Below, piece by piece: positions 62,201 to 64,000 of a stretch of DNA of 64,000 nt. The stretch spans positions 124,001 through 188,000 of the forward strand of contig VNKQ01000004.1 in the NCBI GenBank assembly GCA_016508695.1, given 5' to 3'. The stretch is from Hyphodiscus hymeniophilus. Taxonomy: Eukaryota > Ascomycota > Leotiomycetes > Helotiales > Hyphodiscaceae. The stretch's first letter is position 1. Every line of letters begins with the position of its first letter. Made by a program: the position numbers and the translations under genes. The notes below the pieces were generated by a model that saw nothing but the letters and a program-made list of their open reading frames with translations, did no database searches and was not told the origin of the DNA.

Positions 62201-63337
62201 CAGCATAACCATGGTTCTGAGACGTGATGTGACATTTTCCAGTCAGCATGTTCGTGCATGGAATGTTGTGTCCACGGTTTCCAAACTTCATCTTCAGGGT
62301 ACTTGCACCAGCAGCCCTGGCCAGCAATTGATGTCCTAGACAAATACCAAATATCGGCGTGCGGTTTTCCTTCATGGCAGATGCAATGTGCTTCACAGTC
62401 TTTTCCATCATCGCAGGATCACCAGGACCGTTGGATATGAATAGACCATCGTAGTCCTTGCCACCAAGACTTGGGAAGTCGTAGTCCCAAGGGCACACCA
62501 TGACTTCCACTCCCCGTCTGAGCAGACAACGTAATTGATTATATTTCAGTCCAACATCGAGACACAGAACACGTATAGGTCTACCGGAAGGATGTTTCAA
62601 AGCATTCGAGGGGCTCGGTGAGTACAGTTTGGGTTTCCGAATCGAGACTATGCCAAAATGTCAGCCCTTGCTCAGGGCCGAAAATCCAGAATAGACTCAC
62701 CATCAGCGACAAGATTCTTTTCATTGGGATTCACCCAGTCTAGTGTCTCAAAAGACGATCTCCAGTCCTTCTTGGATGCAATTGGGTGGCCATTGGTCAA
62801 TCCATTTGTCAAGGCATTGGAGTGACCATTGCTAAGATCCGACCTTTGTAGGAGCATCCGGCCGAGCATGCTTCCCTCCTGTCGAATTCTCTTTGTCAAT
62901 GCTCTCGTATCAACTCCATATATAGCGGGAACCCCTTGTTCCTTCAGCCATGTGCCCAGAGAAGAAGTTGCCAGGAAGTGTGAAAAGACTTCTCCCGCGT
63001 AAGAAGCCGTGATAAGGCCCGCGATGTGTATTTGTGACGACTCGAAATGTGCTGGCAGATCTTTGAGGAGGTCGTCCATTGTTTCTCGCGAGGGTACGCC
63101 ATAATTACCAACGAGGGGAAAAGTGATGACGAGTATTTGTCCACGGTACGAGGGATCTGTTATAGATTCTGGGTACCCCACCATGCCAGTTTGGAAGACC
63201 AATTCTCCTGCCACGCTCTTCTTCGCGCCAAAGCTGTAACCCTGGTAGACGGTGCCATCCTGGAGTTCGAGGCTTGTCAATACCTCGTCCTTGGAATCGA
63301 TCTGGGCAGTGACTGGAGGGTAGAGTATGCCAGACAT
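56207..63337 (-). CDS. pyrABCN: Multifunctional carbamoyl-phosphate synthetase / aspartate transcarbamylase (URA2/pyrABCN type)
   Basis: Exons on the complement: 62701-63337, 61814-62647, 60232-61743, 56332-60083, 56207-56263; 2263 codons, the normal length. Order: CPSase small-chain N-domain (residues 15-170); class I glutamine amidotransferase (Cys315 in GICLGHQLL, His in QFHPE); two CPSase ATP-grasp halves (about 460-1510; [20 protein letters not shown] and LGSGVYRIGSSVEFDW); a dihydroorotase-like domain (about 1530-1880) lacking the metal ligands; and aspartate transcarbamylase (about 1960-2260; FYEPSTRTSASF, HPTQAFLDLF, MHPLPRNNEI). It makes carbamoyl phosphate and carbamoyl aspartate for pyrimidine synthesis and is normally feedback-inhibited by UTP. 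The last 19 codons (MRYGLYCRMALLALVMAP) come from a 57-nt exon. Confidence 0.97.
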
Positions 63338-64000
63338 GTTGGATTGTCTTGAAGAACGGGCAAAAAGACGCGTTGAAGAAAAATCGAGGGCATTGGATGA
63401 GAAAAATTACTAGGAACAGACGGCCGCATTTTGGATTGACGAGGGATCCGAGCCAATCATGACCGAGACCTACATCTTAGAATCTTAGCCTTGCAGAAGC
63501 TCAGCCTCGGCCTAATAATACGTGCGAACTTCAGATCCTGAGCCACAGCCTTGTTCAAGCCTTTCATAACAAGCCTTTCTTCCATTGCTTATTGTCTCTC
63601 ATCTGCGAGTCCTTTTAATGCGATTGATAAGACACATCGATCAGCTGCATCTTGTACATCGTCTCGAAGGACTCGAGTTGCGGTGAAGGCGTTGTAGAAT
63701 CTGCGAAAATGATTGGTGTAGCCCACTAGGGCAATCGGCCATGCAGGAGGATCATGCAGCTCTGTTCTCGTGGTGGTTGCCAAAATGCCATAGCCCGTCA
63801 TAGAATTCCGTGATACACAATCATGTGCTCACCACAAGGAGATAAGCCAGGAACACATAGGTAGAGCTATTCCATCACATCTTTTGAGTATGTGTCAATC
63901 CTCTGCGCATCTGTGAAGCGCATTAGCATTGATTGATTCGATCGACGCCACAAAGTTGAGCCTTTTTACGCGGGCCAGGCGCGACTTTTTATTTACATTT
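63338..64000. other. Upstream region of the pyrimidine gene
   Basis: 663 bp to the window edge. A minus-strand 70-codon frame at 63589-63801 starts with ATG but resembles nothing I know; it could be part of a gene beyond the edge. No TATA box or repeat stood out. Confidence 0.4.

Noticed and set aside
63589..63801. 70-codon minus-strand frame with an ATG start near the right edge.
   Set aside because: No family resemblance and no way to test for further exons beyond the window; kept only as a remark in the upstream-region entry.
1..64000. CRISPR arrays, bacterial operons, ribosome-binding sites, rRNA genes.
   Set aside because: The sequence is eukaryotic with spliceosomal introns; no spaced repeat array or rRNA-like sequence was seen.

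Overview
The window looks like a nuclear contig from a filamentous ascomycete (Pezizomycotina). Protein-coding genes carry short introns (mostly 45-60 nt, GTRNGT...CTRAY...YAG), three Zn2Cys6 regulators are present, and one 25 kb block is saturated with C-to-T / G-to-A changes at CpA/TpG sites, the mark of repeat-induced point mutation (RIP). I cannot name the species; the class (for example Leotiomycetes) is a guess.

Layout. (1) 1-1316: 5' part of a Zn2Cys6 regulator on the minus strand, running off the left edge. (2) 1506-26580: one insertion. An LTR retrotransposon with 134-bp LTRs (1510-1643 and 26443-26576) and a 4-bp target duplication GCAC has received two further Ty3/Gypsy-type elements, copy A (10682-17327, TSD TAGTA) and copy B (17575-24210, TSD ATTAT). 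All three read on the minus strand and all are RIP-ruined. With A and B removed, the outer element is about 11.8 kb and holds relics of gag, RT, RNase H and integrase, plus an unexpected long minus-strand relic with a Upf1-like SF1 helicase Walker A region. (3) 26693-32035: a divergent pair, intracellular GH3 beta-glucosidase (minus) and an MFS sugar transporter (plus). (4) 33157-36478: an Old Yellow Enzyme and an NmrA-like NAD(P)-binding protein. (5) 37739-39946: intronless Zn2Cys6 regulator. (6) 41541-46851: sedolisin protease, MOSC (mARC-like) protein and dienelactone-hydrolase-like protein, the last two convergent. (7) 47535-49104: a third Zn2Cys6 regulator with a problematic 5' half. (8) 50707-51719: small secreted cysteine-rich protein with six exons, between two small AT-rich islands. 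(9) 53303-54885: membrane acyltransferase-3. (10) 56207-63337: the multifunctional pyrimidine gene (carbamoyl-phosphate synthetase / aspartate transcarbamylase, URA2/pyrABCN type), minus strand, five exons.

How it fits together. The GH3/transporter pair shares a 683-bp upstream region and reads as an uptake-then-hydrolysis module for a beta-glucoside; the regulator at the left edge was its near neighbour (about 0.3 kb away) before the retroelement block landed between them. The sedolisin and the small secreted protein are extracellular products; the URA2-type gene is housekeeping. Exon structures were assembled by hand from splice sites and frame; for all complete genes the exon lengths sum to a multiple of three.
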